From positions 20,594-84,593 of the forward strand of contig CAUYWD010000116.1 of assembly GCA_963576735.1 (NCBI GenBank): 64,000 nucleotides of DNA, read 5' to 3'. The translations under genes and the position numbers were made by a program. Under the pieces are notes generated by a model that saw only the letters and a program-made list of their open reading frames with translations, made no database searches and was not told where the DNA came from. Source of the stretch: Bedellia somnulentella (taxonomy: Eukaryota > Arthropoda > Insecta > Lepidoptera > Bedelliidae). Below, in pieces: positions 51,308 through 62,835 of the stretch. The first letter of the stretch is position 1, and the number at the start of each line of letters is the position of its first letter.

Positions 51308-54070
51308 TTAAGGAGAATGCGTGAAAAACTCTTGCAAGTCATAAAACGTATTAGTAATGAGGAATTTTTTTAAATGGATTTTGAATTTAGGGAAAATGTC
51401 AATGGATTTTATTGTGGGCGGTCGGAGGTTTGCGGGCCGCTCTCGATTGCGGAACAGATGTTGGTTTTTCCGCACGAACAGTGAGCACTCAAGTATATAG
51501 ATCGAAGTGAGCGTCAGAATTTTTAGGCTTTTAAAGTATGATCGGCAGCTGGTCTCTTGATCTATATGTGCAAGTATTCGTACACATTTTTTTTGCAGGA
51601 CAAAAATTCTATGTACCTCAGAGGAATCACCCCACAGCACGATGCCATATTGAAGCCTGGAGTGGGCATACGCATAATAAGCCTTCTTTGCCGTAGCTAG
51701 ATCTGTATTTGTTTTAATTTCGTACAAGGCGTAGGTAAAACTAGATAACTTCTTACTTAAGTTACCGATCTGCTGTTTCCAGTTTAGGTTGCTATCTATG
51801 TCGATTCCTAACAGGCAATATGAGTCTACGCATTCAATTTTGATATTGTTAAAGGTGAAATCTATTTTTAATGGTGTTCTTTGGTACGGATGAAATTGAA
51901 TCAATTTTATTTTGTTGAAATTAAGAACTAGATTGTGATCTTCGAGCCAGTTTACAATGGTGTCAAATATAGAGTTGAGTTGGTTGGTTAATGTGAGGCT
52001 ATCACTGGTGGGAATAAGAACCGAGGTGTCGTCGGCGAAGAGGGTGCTGGAGTATTCAATTACTTTAGGGAGGTCATTTATATACAACGAAAACAGCAAA
52101 CATCCTATAGAGCTTCCTTGTGGAATGGATCTCAGTACGGCTACTGTGTCTGATTTGACTTTAGAAACTTCTCCCGATGAGAAATTATAATACTCGATTT
52201 CTACGTGTTGCGTGCGGTTTTCTAGATAGGATTCGAACCATTTTAAGGCCGTTCCTCGTACACCTATACCCGAAAGTTTCATAAGCATTATTTTGTACAG
52301 TACGCGATCATAAGCTTTGCTCAAGTCCAGCACAATGCCAACTGCATGCTTTTTCTCATTAATTGTGCCAAGAACATTATTAATATATTCAAATACAGCT
52401 GATGTTGTTGACCTGCTCTTTCTGAAACCGTACTGACTATCATCGGAAAATTGAGAATTTTTCACAAAACGAATATAATCGGTTATACATGGCAGTTTCA
52501 AATATTTTTGCAAATGAGGACAAGAGGGAAATCGGGCGATAGTTATCTGTATTCTTCTTCGATCCTTTTTTATGTAGTGGTCTAATGATTGATTTTTTCA
52601 AGAGTTCGGGAAAACATCCTTCTTTAAATGACTGATTAATGAGGAATGTTAATGGCTCTACAAGATATAGTGTACATTTTTTTACTAAAGAAGTGGGGAG
52701 ATTGTCAAAACCTGCGCTACTTTTATTTTATAACTTTTTATTTTTTTTAAATATTTCTCTTTCGGTAACAGGATAAAGGTAAAACGAGTTTTCAAGGGGC
52801 GATAGTACTGACCGTCCAGATGGCATGGATTTGCATGAGCTTTCCCCTACTGAAATAAAATAATTGTTGAAAGTGTTAGCAATTTTTTGAGGTTCTGTAA
52901 TAGTGTTATTGTTTTCCTGCAATTCAATATTAGTTTTACTAGTGCTACGTAGTTTGTTTGTCGTTTCTTTTACTATTTGCCAAATGGTTTTTATAATGTT
53001 AATTGAGTTTGCCAATCTAGTTTTAAAGTCCAGCTTTCTGGCCTTTATGATGATATTTTTTAATATTTTTGCGTATTTTCTATAATGTTCTTTTATTATT
53101 GTGCTTTTTGTTTGGGACTTCAGGATTCTGAGAAGTCTTTTGTGTTGGCATGATTTTTTTATGCCGAAAGATATCCATGTTTTGTTTCGTTGATTGTAGA
53201 GTTTACATTTAATTTTTGGTTTGCACTGATCTAGTATATTTTTTATTGTGTTATGAAATTCTCCAAAGTTTTCATTAAGGTTCTTTGTATTGGCGATAAT
53301 AAGTCCCCAGTTAGTTTCATTAAGTTTCGAGATGAATTTGTGGGTATTGTTTTCGTTAAACTTTCTTTTATAAGTGAACCACGTTTTTTGTTTCAGTATT
53401 GGGGCGTTGGCGCCGGGAACAGTCGTAATGACTCCCTTATGGTCTGAAAGACCAAATTCTTGTACCTTTACAGCTGAGGTCGGGAGGTTGAAATTCGAAA
53501 ACACGAGATCTATGCACGTACTTGTTTCGGATATTATTCTAGTAGGTTCGCGGACGTGTTGATGGAAGTTGTAGCTTTTGAAGAAATTTGATAATCTAGA
53601 ACGAGAAGGGGAAGAAACTAGCATATTAACGTTAAAATCACCACCCACTATGACATTTCTTTTCTTGAATTTTTTGTGTAACGACTGTAAGAGCTTTTCT
53701 AAAGATTCGTGAAAAAGATCAGGCATTCTTGATGAATTAGGCCAATAAATTAGTACTATTATTAGGTTATAATTAGGAACAACGATACCGCAAACTTCAA
53801 AGACTTCTATTTCTATGAAATCAATATTGTCTCTAACGTAAATTCCCACACCGCCCCGTATGTGGTTTTTTCTGCAAAAATATGAAGCCAATTTAAAAAC
53901 CCATGATTTTTTTCAAATCAATTTCCCCCTCTGATAACCATGTTTCGCTTAGACATAATATATTGATTGTTTCAAGGTTTGGGTCTGTATCTAATAGAGG
54001 TATATTATGCTGTAAGCCGCCGATATTTTGATACAATATGTTAGAGCTAGAATCGAAAATTATTATTAAT
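51308..54070 (-). pseudogene. CR1/Jockey-like ORF2, endonuclease and RT
   Basis: Endonuclease starts near 54065 (YQNIGGLQHNI, INILCLSETWLSEG), shifts frame near 53890, and continues RGGVGIYVRDNIDF, IVGGDFNVNMLV and FGLSDHKGVITT (the SDH box). A stop lies at 52728. Next come GFDNLPTSLVKKCTLYLVEP and NYRPISLLSSFAKIFE; a second frameshift near 52463; SQYGFRKSRSTTSAVFEYIN; VGIVLDLSKAYDRVLY; IPQGSSIGCLLFSLYINDLP; and the catalytic box TLFADDTSVLIPTS. The end is LQYGIVLWGDSSEVHRIFVL. Order and motifs fit AP-endonuclease LINEs. One stop and two frameshifts make it non-functional. Confidence 0.85.
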
Positions 54071-54152
54071 GGCGCTTAATGAGTCTTGAATGGCAGAAGC
54101 ATGTTCATCATTTTTTTGTGAAGTGTTGATATAGGCGTGAAGGCTAACTGGT

Positions 54153-54600
54153 TCAGAACTTGAAGATGTGGTGGCAGTGGTCAAGTCTATCGTGGCCGCA
54201 TTGTTGTGTGAGATCCTCCTGGGGGAAGATGGGCTGCGATATAACTTTCCGTTGATCAGAAGTTGGTTGTGCTTGGCGAAGGATACTAATTAAGTCTTTT
54301 CTTCGTTTTAGTGAGTCCTCATCTAGATAGTAGGAAAGACTCAGACCTGCCCTCCTAAAGTATTGTTTGTTGTCCATAATATACTTCGCCATCCTCTTGC
54401 TTATCAGCTCAATCGCTACTGGCTGTCTATTGCCTCTGCGACCCAACCTTCGTAGATCTTCTATGTAGCCGTCTATGTTTACGTCAAGGATGTCGCGGAA
54501 TATACAGCTGATCCGCATATAGAGCTCGTTTTCGTCTTCCCAGTTTGGACGGTCTAAACCATATATGATTATACGCTTAAATTGTTGTTCTTCTTTCTTG
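54153..54600 (-). pseudogene. LINE ORF1, C-terminal part
   Basis: FKRIIIYGLDRPNWEDENEL, DGYIEDLRRLGRRGNRQP and VAIELISKRMAKYIMDNKQY, followed by GLSLSYYLDEDSLKRRKDLI. This is an RRM-like nucleic-acid-binding domain found in ORF1 of insect CR1/Jockey-like LINEs. Its N-terminal side is cut near 54600, where plus-strand RT sequence begins. ORF1p binds LINE RNA. Confidence 0.65.
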
Positions 54601-55990
54601 GGAAACATATCTCGGAACCACTTATATGCTACCAAAAGATTTGGAAGACTTGCAAAATCCCTCCAAGTACAGACCAATCACATGTCTCCAGACTTTCTAC
54701 AAAATCATCACAGCGTGTATTTCCGAAGTTATGTACTCACACTTGGAAGACAATAATGTATTGGCTGAGCAGCAGAAAGGTTGCCGTTAGCGTAGCAGAG
54801 GTTGCAAGGAACAATTAATTATAGATTCAGTGGTAGTTCAACAGTCAATAAAAAGTAAATCAGACATCTTCACAATGTACATTGACTATAAAAAAAGCAT
54901 ACGACTCAGTTCCGCACTCCTGGTTATTACAAGTCTTAAAAATTTACAATATCCACCCAATCATTGCATCATTCTTAAGTTACATAATCAAGTCATGGCA
55001 AACACATTTACAGGTAGAATCCTCCCTAACAGACCCTATAAAAATTCTCCGAGGAATATTTCAAGGAGATGCGCTGAGCCCCCTCTGGTTTTGCTTAGCG
55101 CTTAACCCTCTGTCAAACACCCTACAAGCTACAAAAACAGGCATTAAAATTACATATAAAACTGAAATAGAAACCAATAATGTATACCACCTTAACCATT
55201 TACTTTACATGGATGATATCAAACTTTACGCGGGAACAGAACAAGAATTAAATAACCTAGCTACACTTACTGAAACCTACTCAAATGACATTAGCATGGA
55301 ATTAGGAATAGACAAATGTAAAATCAATTCTATCAAATCCGGTAATTACTACGCACACACATACACCTTAGAGTCAGGGCAACAAATTGAACCACTTGCT
55401 GAAGACGATGGTTATAAATACTTAGGATATGTTCAATCAAAAGGAATTCATCACAAAGAAATTAAAGCAGCCCTTACCAAAGAATACAGAAAGAGATTAA
55501 TCCAAATTCTTAAATCCAAACTTTGTGCCCGAAGTATCACTAAAGCCATTAATACATTTGCGGTTCCAGTATTAACTTACTCATTTGGAGTTATTAATTG
55601 GACTAAATCAGAACTGTTGAACCTCCAAAGATTAATAAATACCTCCATGACGAAACATAGAAAGCATCATCCCCGAGCCTGCTTCCAACGACAGACGCTT
55701 CCCCGCGCAGATGGAGGACGCGGACTGATCGACATCACAAACCTTCACAACTCACAGATAACTAACCTCAGAACGTACTTTCAAGAAAAAGCAGAAACAT
55801 CCGATCTTCATAAAGCAATAATTGAAACAGACAAGCGACTGACCCCACTCAACTTATCAGACAGAAACCAGCAGAAAAACGAAGCCATAACAGCAAAATC
55901 CCAGAAAATATCACAGACAAATACTCACTACAATGTAATTCAGAACACCTAGATGAAAAGAAATTGGCTTGGCTTGGCAGCCCGTCAATA
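54600..55990 (+). pseudogene. R2/R4-like RT fragment nested in LINE ORF1
   Basis: The plus strand reads NPSKYRPITCLQTFYKIITA, then RSRGCKEQLIIDSVVVQQSI, and after a frame change AYDSVPHSWLLQVLKIYNIH, RGIFQGDALSPLWFCLALNP and the catalytic box LLYMDDIKLYAGTEQE. The C-terminal part (55560-55952) has FAVPVLTYSFGVINW and RADGGRGLIDITNLHNSQ. These motifs suit RLE-type LINEs of the R4/Dong or R2 groups. It ends in a TAA microsatellite (about 56035-56054). A stop near 54790 and a frameshift near 54885 inactivate it. The endonuclease is not seen. Confidence 0.75.
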
Positions 55991-56054
55991 TCTTCAAAAA
56001 AATCCGGAGTAAAATCCGAGAAAGTGAAAACAAAAAATAATAATAATAATAATA

Positions 56055-56479
56055 AATGTTTTTATAATAAATGTTTTTATTTGTCTCTTAAAATACAACA
56101 ATACAAGAAAATAAAGTAACAAAGAAAACAACAATGATATCAAACAACAGACAAAAAGGTGCAAAGCTCGATCTATCCACAACAAGCAGATAGCTTCGCT
56201 TTTCAGCTGTGACCTATAACTTAAAACTACTTATATCTAAATTAAATTAAGGTGAACATAATATTTTGCAATGTAATCAAAATTTGCACATTGCAATTAC
56301 AGTTTGTTTTATTATTATCTCCTATTAGCACAGATGATTACTTTATATAGTTTTAGATAGATAATTAATGTATATATACGTATGTATATATAGCATATAG
56401 TATAAATAAATATAAATATGTATATATTTATATATAAAAGATAAGTATAAATAATGGTTAAAGTATCATATTAAAGAAT
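56055..56479. other. Gene-free AT-rich stretch
   Basis: It includes ATATATGTATATATA tracts (56370-56450) and possible LINE 3' UTR. No coding frame is supported. Confidence 0.45.
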
Positions 56480-56923
56480 TTATAGATTATTTGCTGTGTA
56501 CGGTGTAGAGCGGAGCTGTTTAACATTTTCTTTTAGGGTTGACAGTTCGCCCTCTAAATTTAGAATTTGTCTGTTTAATTTTTCAATTTCTGTTTTTGAT
56601 GAGCCTTGTTTTTTTTCTATAGTGCTTATATTGTTGTAGAACTCAGTTTTTATAGTTTTTACTGCTATCTCTATTTCTTGGTGGATGAGGGATTTTATTT
56701 CTGTTTTTATATCTCTTATTATTCTTAAGTTATTGGTCTCTAGTTTCGAGTCGAAAAGGTCGCTTATTTGACGAATCAGAGCAGCATTTTCCTGCTTAGA
56801 ATCCAATATGGTGTCTCCAAACAATTTTTCATCTATTGTCCGTTCACAGTTGGATTCACTGGTATCATTCAGGAAACCCGGTAAACTCATGTCTTGATTT
56901 TTTGTCTTAGATGGCCGGTGCAT
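56480..56923 (-). pseudogene. LINE ORF1, N-terminal coiled coil
   Basis: 147 codons starting MHRPSKTKNQDMSLPGFLND; residues 60-140 are heptad-like (ISTIEKKQGSSKTEIEKLNR and LNLEGELSTLKENVKQLRS). This is the oligomerising N-terminal part of ORF1. It ends at the nested DNA, and the RRM-like half lies at 54153-54600. The ORF1 assignment rests on order and coiled-coil content. Confidence 0.55.
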
Positions 56924-57447
56924 AGTTACGTTTGAATCATCATCATGCTCATCGCATGACAGAGACCCTCAACCGGTCTGTTAAATATTTTAGTTTGATT
57001 GACGACATCCTTCAAGTAAATGTCGTATTGCCAATATTTGATAATGTAAACGCTACTTTAGATAAAGTGATTGACTGATAGGGACTGAACTGAACTGAAC
57101 TGACCAACTGAATGACGTATTAATTTACTAAGATGTTGAGTGTCTGTTTTGATTGATAAATTTTATTCTGTACTGTAGGTATTATAAATAAAAGGTAAAA
57201 ATAATAACTTTCATTATTTACTGTGCAAAAAACTAAATGAGTATTGATGTAGTGCAAACAATTTAACCGCCTGAGTACTCATTTCAAAATTATTACTGTT
57301 TTTATACGAATTCTAGCAAGTATATATGCACAGATAAACCTAGCTTCTGTTTTAAATACATTCCATTGCTACTACAATTTTTTTGCATTTAATTTATCTT
57401 TTAGAAGTGATTAGGTTTGTGATAAGTGATTAGTGGCAAATCATAAA
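56924..57447 (+). promoter_or_regulatory. Region upstream of the Stam exon
   Basis: AT-rich, with a GAACT microrepeat (about 57087-57107). It must hold the promoter and 5' UTR of the gene starting at 57448. No TATA or initiator can be named with confidence. Confidence 0.4.
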
Positions 57448-57493
57448 ATGGGTATTTTCGGTATCGGCTCATCGCCTTTCGACGAGGACATAG
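57448..57493 (+). CDS. Stam: Stam first coding exon (ESCRT-0 subunit)
   Basis: ATG at 57448 encodes MGIFGIGSSPFDEDI and one base of the next codon, then the donor G|GTAAGT. Insect STAM proteins open with MGIFG...SSPFD-x-D-(V/I)-E-K-A-T, where the VHS domain starts; a G as first base fits the expected Glu codon. STAM pairs with Hrs as ESCRT-0 and sorts ubiquitylated receptors on endosomes. No second exon was found up to 64000, so intron 1 is at least 6.5 kb and full of repeats. With only 15 residues, the call rests on the match plus the splice site. Confidence 0.7.
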
Positions 57494-57880
57494 GTAAGTC
57501 ACGAAGTGCAACGCACTCTCACCCCTTCAATTTCTTTGTTCGCCTGGTTTTTGTTCATCATTTCGAAACTATGAAAATATAATTGAAGCAACATTCGATA
57601 TTGAAAAGCAAATAATTACTACCCTAATCTTTGACCAAGCAATGAGTCATTTGATTAGTATATGTGGAAACTTTCTCATCAGAAATCTAATCATGTAAGA
57701 TTACCATCAGGTTAATGAACTATGATTACAGTTAGAAAGAGTTATATTGTGTTTATACCATATTGTATATCTGATGGTTTGGTACCAAATGTACTAATAC
57801 TTCTGAATATCATATAATCATTTTGTCACCTGACCTGATCCAGAGAGCTAATTTTAAAAAGTATTTGTTAGATCAAGCTT
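57494..57880 (+). other. Intron start, no other feature
   Basis: Presumed intron 1 of Stam. AT-rich, with no repeat or frame recognised. Confidence 0.5.
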
Positions 57881-57994
57881 AACTTAGCTACATCTTTATT
57901 GTCACAAACAATCTGTTAACTTAGCTACATCTTTATTGTCACAAACAATCTGTTAACTTAGCTAAATCTTTATTGTCACAAACAATCTGTTAAC
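57881..57994 (+). repeat. Three perfect-phase 37-bp tandem repeats
   Basis: The unit AACTTAGCTACATCTTTATT plus GTCACAAACAATCTGTT is repeated at 57881, 57918 and 57955; the third has one change (TAGCTAAATC). It ends right before the SINE head. Confidence 0.95.
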
Positions 57995-58215
57995 GACAGC
58001 CGTGGCCGTGTGGATAGGTGTCTAGCTTCTCGGTCCGGAGGTTGCGGGTTTGGTCCCCGCTGACGGCAACATTTATGCGATAAGCATAAATTATTGTTTC
58101 TAGTCTTGGATGTTATTTATATGTGTATTTATATAATATTACATATATCGTTGAGTTACTATCTCATAATACATGTTTAACTAAGGTTGGGGCTAGCTTG
58201 ATCTGTGTATAAATA
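57995..58215 (+). repeat. tRNA-derived SINE
   Basis: CGTGGCCGTGTGGATAGGTG (A box region) and GGTTGCGGGTTTGGTCCCCG (B box) are followed by GGCAACATTTATGCGATAAG and an AT-rich body ending in GGGGCTAGCTTGATCTGTGT. It is a different family from the one at 42912. Confidence 0.7.
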
Positions 58216-58490
58216 ATATGTCTTTATAATATTTATTTATGTATTATTTACTTATTGAACCATTCTCAATATATTGTATTAATCATTGCTCAATGAAAAT
58301 TAAAACCCCTGTTGGGTGCACTTCATATCATTGTTAAATTAATATTTAATTTGGTTTGTATTTTATTATGATTGGTATGCAAACAGATGGTGTTGCAAAA
58401 ACACGCCAAGCTTATAATTATCTAGAGAAATAAAATTTTATATGAGCAGTAAAATTGTGTTTCTTTGTCTGTATGTTATTTATTTATTTA
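58216..58490. other. Intronic AT-rich stretch
   Basis: No gene or known repeat, apart from a TATTTATT tail joined to the Helitron end. Confidence 0.5.
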
Positions 58491-59628
58491 CTAGTTTTTT
58501 GCCCGCGACTTCGTCCGCGTGGACTGCATTTTTTGCATCCGGTTTACTTCCAAAATACCGAAACACTATCTCATATTCTGCCTTTGATATTTATTTTTCC
58601 GCGGGCGTTGTAAATTTTAAAATAAAAGGACATTGAGGCTTTTATGGGATCGTTGGGCGATGCAGTTGGTGACTCGTCACTAACAACCTTTATTTAACTA
58701 CCTTTTCCCCAAACTATTTCCAAAAGTGGATGAAGAATTACTATCTCTGAAGCTATGGCTACCTTTTTATGGAATTTATGGCCGTTAGTATATACTCATG
58801 AATGATTGATAGAAGAATTTCATATATTCAATTGCACCAAGTTTTATGTTTCTAGATACAAAAATCTCTATATTAACTTTCATTTGCTATATCAACCCTA
58901 TATCAATCCTTTTTAATTGTTCATAAGAATCATGAAAGTAAACCATTATGTACCATGTTTCTATGTTCAGAAATGAGAATATCTTTAGTAAGTACCCTGC
59001 CCCCTACACTGACCGTTGGTGATAGTGGGAGAGCTCGCGGCGATTGCGAGCGAATATGGCGATGGTTAGTGGTGGATCTCCAACCAAAATAATTGCTGAA
59101 GTGAAGACATAGCAAGCATGCTATTATTATATTTATTGTCATTTAAATGTACATTTATTATGATGAAAATGGATGAAACCCCTAAATCTTTCCAAAATGA
59201 CCATTAACGAAGAGAGTCCTTTGTGAAGTCCACCGATGAAAAAAAAATAGCTGCAATATGTTGAGCCCTATATGAGTTAAGGCTTTTTGATGCTCCTGTG
59301 GGAACCCTTGCGAATACCTCATTTTCGAGGATTCATCATCGTATCATTTAGCTTCTAAATTTACATGTTTGTATTCGTTTGCAATATATTACCTTGTTTT
59401 AAACGACACGCAGCGCCATCTCCAATCCATCCAGCAAGCAAACAATATTTTTGATTTCCCTCGGGAACATCATTTTTTCCGGGATAGAAAGTGCCCTATT
59501 TTTTAATCTAGGCTTTTTACTATACGTCTGCGAGTTTTTAAAGCAATCGGTTCAGAAGTTAGGGCGTGAAAGCGGAACAAATAAACAAACAAACAAACTC
59601 ACTTTCCGATTTATAATATTAGTATGGA
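58491..59628 (-). mobile_element. Compact non-autonomous Helitron
   Basis: On the minus strand it starts TCCATACTAATATTATAAAT after an A at 59629 and ends GCGGGCAAAAAACTAG before a T at 58490. It is 1138 bp without a protein. It contains family A (58630-58795), the GTAGGGGGCAGGG block and a 5' part with CGCTTTCACGCCCTAACTTC. It is inserted in a LINE 3' UTR-like tract whose TTTATT and TTATTACGGATTGC sides lie at either end. Confidence 0.8.
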
Positions 59629-60000
59629 TTTATTACGGATTGCTAACAGTGAAAATAGTACACAATCATAAAAAATACTTAAATTTACAGGACACATATC
59701 AACTAAATCCACCAATTATAGGCTAATCACATCATTCATTTTGGAAATCGAAATAATTCAAAACATTGCTAACATTATTATAAAATTAAATTAACTGATT
59801 ATTTAAAATCTTAAAACTAACTTAAATTAATAATTAAATCAATAAATACACCTATATATTTGATTTGACTTATTCTCTAGTAAGAATAATTCAATAAATT
59901 GAATTAACAAAATACAATACAATCATAATCTCAAAGCTCTGGTAGCGTTAGGTGTGACTAGTCAATCATCAGGTCTGATATGAAGTCTTAGTCCGAGCCC
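59629..60000 (-). repeat. LINE 3' UTR-like tract, second copy
   Basis: It matches 43263-43500 (TTATTACGGATTG..AACAGTG, GGCTAATCACATCATTC) and, further on, 50280-50400 (AGTAAGAATAATTCAATAA). No coding part remains. Confidence 0.6.
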
Positions 60001-60655
60001 AAACAAATGAAGTAGTTTGGCTTTAAAGTATTTTGTGAAACCTATGATTGACTAATTTGTTCAGGCCAATGTCAACAGAACTCAATTTAAAGAAATAGGG
60101 GTTTACCAGTCAAACTTCGGTCAGATATTAGAAAGTATTAGTATGTTAAATTAGGCACATTGAAGTATTTATTGTATAATATAAATGGTGTAATACTTAA
60201 AGTTTTAACTTTACTAAGTCAAAAATTTATCTTCATTGAATGTTATTGTAAATGACTTATGCATTGCATTTTGGTTAAACCTAGGATAAACTAGTCATAT
60301 GGCAAAGAGACTGCCAATCCAATCAACCTTTAACACTACTATTTATTAATATATATGGACATTTTACACAGATAAAGTAAGCCTCTAGAATAGTGCAATG
60401 AATTACCTATGTTAAGGGTTACTACCTCAATGAAATAATTAATAATGTATAATAATAATTAATATATAATTAATAATACACATATAACTTTATTGACTAT
60501 ATTAAATAAATTGCCTTTAAGAAAATACTTATGTGGTCCATTTCTATGCAGTTAACCAATATTCTAAAGCTGGTTCAAATACTTGACTCCCCTGTGTTAA
60601 CTTAACATAAGAGCAGAAGAACTGAAGTTAAAAATTAAAAGATATACAAATCAAT
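60001..60655. other. Intronic AT-rich stretch
   Basis: No frame or repeat recognised apart from short TAATAATTAATA runs near 60440-60480. Confidence 0.5.
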
Positions 60656-60659
60656 AAAC

Positions 60660-60990
60660 ATGATTATCTACTATCAATACTCAATCCATTATTTCCCATA
60701 GGGTTAGGCTAAAACTATTCACCCTGTTTGTATAACCCTAGCAAAACTCTCTAGCTTCATTCACATAGTTGATCTAAATATTTCCTGCAAGGTGGTCCAA
60801 TATTGACATTATTATCGGCATTGGTTCTATAAATATATAATAATCCATCCTCTCTATGAGCCCAAACCACCTTAACATTCCTTTTCTTTTATTATTTTTT
60901 TCTATATCATCATTCACAAAGAACACTATTTCTCACTCGATTTGATTACATAACCTAACATTACATACTTAATCATGATTAATCATGGTG
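60660..60990 (-). pseudogene. Old RTE-like LINE fragment
   Basis: Decayed minus-strand frames show KGMLRWFGLIERMDYYIF and YVNEAREF near the expected spacing of the RTE C-terminus seen at 39600-40000. Many stops. It is the most diverged of five copies. Confidence 0.6.
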
Positions 60991-61263
60991 GATCATTATT
61001 TCCTTTGGGTCATTATTTTATTGTATCATTTATTTATTTATTTACACACTCGTAATATAATCTTGACAGATGAAACACCTAATATGAATACATTTCACTT
61101 TAAAATTTAACAAAAATCAACACAAAAATTAAAAAACATCAAGAAAATCTTAATTATTTTGAATAACATAAAAATCTCAGAGAAGTATTTGTGAAGTCAA
61201 TCTGTGAGCACGAAAATAAATCCACTTCCAGCCGTGGCCCACAAGCCCTGTTCCAACTCAACC
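60991..61263. other. Intronic AT-rich stretch
   Basis: Contains TTTATTTATTTATTTA (about 61026-61043). No gene. Confidence 0.5.
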
Positions 61264-61760
61264 AATTCGGTATACAAAGTTTTTTTTGGTATTTATTTAA
61301 TATTTTTATTTGATAGCAAACACGAAAATAAAAGACTTATTTGAATATTTTTCATTTAAAGTGACTAATTGAAAAGTTATGATTTTTTAAAGATTGTTTA
61401 ACTTTTGTTCTTAATGACGTCATCAATCGAAAATATCACGTAGCAACATGCGAATGAAGCGAAATGTTTAATAAAAATGTTAGTGATTGCAAAACATTTC
61501 ACGAATTTGTGATCACAAATGAAATTATTACGATATTATACTAAACAAACCTATTATTTGCGATATTTTATTAATAAACTGCAAAAACGAATGTCTTTGA
61601 AATAACACTGAAGGTCAAATAATGTTACAATTTTCTGATAAAATAACGGTCATCTTAGCTTTGTTTGATTTAATTTCAAGAAAATATTGTTTAAAAACAT
61701 AATATTTCGAAATGGTTTCGTAATCAGCGCCACTTTTGTAAAACTTTGCATACCGAATTG
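61264..61760. mobile_element. Possible TIR element (MITE)
   Basis: The left end CAATTCGGTATACAAAGTTT matches the reverse complement of the right end (CAATTCGGTATGCAAAGTTT). About 500 bp of AT-rich DNA with no frame lies between. The target duplication is not clear. Flanking AAATCCACTTCC occurs on both sides (about 61217 and 61785). Confidence 0.5.
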
Positions 61761-61789
61761 CGGAAACCATTTTTATAATCTAAAAAATC

Positions 61790-62100
61790 CACTTCCTCTG
61801 CGATCTGGCTCAGCGCAACAAGTGCTCGAGAGAGGGGACTCTCACTCTGCAAGTTAGTGCGCGCCGATGGCAAGGAGAACCTCGCCATCTTCTTAGGGTA
61901 TTACTAGGTACAGCTAGTTTTAGCATGTTCAAAAGTGTAGGATTATAAATTCTACCCCTTAAAATACCAAGCAAACAACGAATCAATGTGAAATCCCTTC
62001 TTACACTCAATGAATTGTACCCCACCATACCCAGAACGAATAATGTGGGATACATTAATGGGTAGTAGGGATACACACCGTACATTTTGAAATAAAGAAA
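61790..62100 (-). pseudogene. LINE C-terminal fragment
   Basis: The frame includes LGMVGYNSLSVRRDFTLIRC, LLGILRGRIYNPTLLNMLKL and then RRWRGSPCHRRALTCRVRVP. GYxSL..RR...LL.LL.G.I..P.LL...VP is the C-terminus of Jockey-like LINEs. 5'-truncated, no catalytic motif. Confidence 0.6.
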
Positions 62101-62116
62101 TCTGGTGAATTTGTCA

Positions 62117-62425
62117 TCATATAATTATACTTGTGACAATTTGTAACTGGCCAAACATACCACTCCAGACACCGACCTTGCCGGCGAGGTCGAAGAACCC
62201 CGAATTAGAACCTCCCTTGCCGTGCCACTGGCATAGGCCTCCCGACGGACGCGAGAGTTCGCACTGTATGACATAAGCCTCCCGCTTGGTCACCTTGTTA
62301 GGGCTCCTTTCTTCCTCTATCCGATTTAGCTTAGGTACACTCCCTTGCCCCGCCAGAGCGACCCTCAGCTGCCCGGTACACATAAAGTCATGGTGAAGCC
62401 GCACAGGCCACAGGGCCAGCAACAA
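62117..62425 (-). other. Unrecognised GC-richer block
   Basis: A 102-codon open frame with GGLCQWHGKGGSNSGFFDLA and GKVGVWSGMFGQ. Composition resembles the 5' UTR of R1-like LINEs, but I cannot assign it. It is probably repeat-derived, not a gene. Confidence 0.3.
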
Positions 62426-62660
62426 GTGTGAAGAATAGCAACCAATACTTTCGAAAAAAAAAATGTAACTGGATGTACTCCTGATATCTCTCTAATTTAT
62501 ACAAGCACAATTAGCAATATATTCAGAGCTATAGACTTCTTACTTTGAATAAGTCATTATGTGGAAGCCAAGCTTCACTTCTTGTTCTTGTGAATAAATA
62601 TTTTTTATTTTATTTCTATTTAATCTCGTATTTTATGCCTATTGTATGTATAGAGTGTGT
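62426..62660. other. Intronic AT-rich stretch
   Basis: No feature recognised. Confidence 0.5.
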
Positions 62661-62664
62661 GCTC

Positions 62665-62835
62665 AAAAAGGCAGGCATCTGAAGTGTGAAGAATAAAAGA
62701 GTATGTGTGAAAAGATTAATGAATGTAAACAAAGCTAGAGAGGTTTACCAGGATCTCACAAATTGGCAATCGATAGTCTCTGCCTACCCCAATGGGAAAT
62801 AATTGTGTGAGTATGTGTATGTATGTATGTATACT
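62665..62835 (+). pseudogene. RTE-like LINE 3' end
   Basis: The plus frames read KRLMNVNKAREVYQDLTNW and QSIVSAYPNGK, then the TATG-rich tail (ATGTATGTATGTATGTATAC). The same end as the copies at 29208 and 39600, but only about 50 residues remain. Confidence 0.75.

Larger units (their letters stand above)
50962..56923 (-). mobile_element. CR1/Jockey-like LINE with ORF1 and ORF2
   Basis: On the minus strand it runs from an ORF1 coiled coil (56923) through ORF1's RRM-like part, AP endonuclease and RT to a 3' tail of TTCTGA repeats (plus-strand GAATCAGAATCAGAATCAGA at 50963-50990). Short ATTCTG-type terminal repeats are a CR1 trait. A plus-strand RT fragment lies inside ORF1 (about 54600-56060). 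Several frame breaks inactivate it. Confidence 0.75.
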
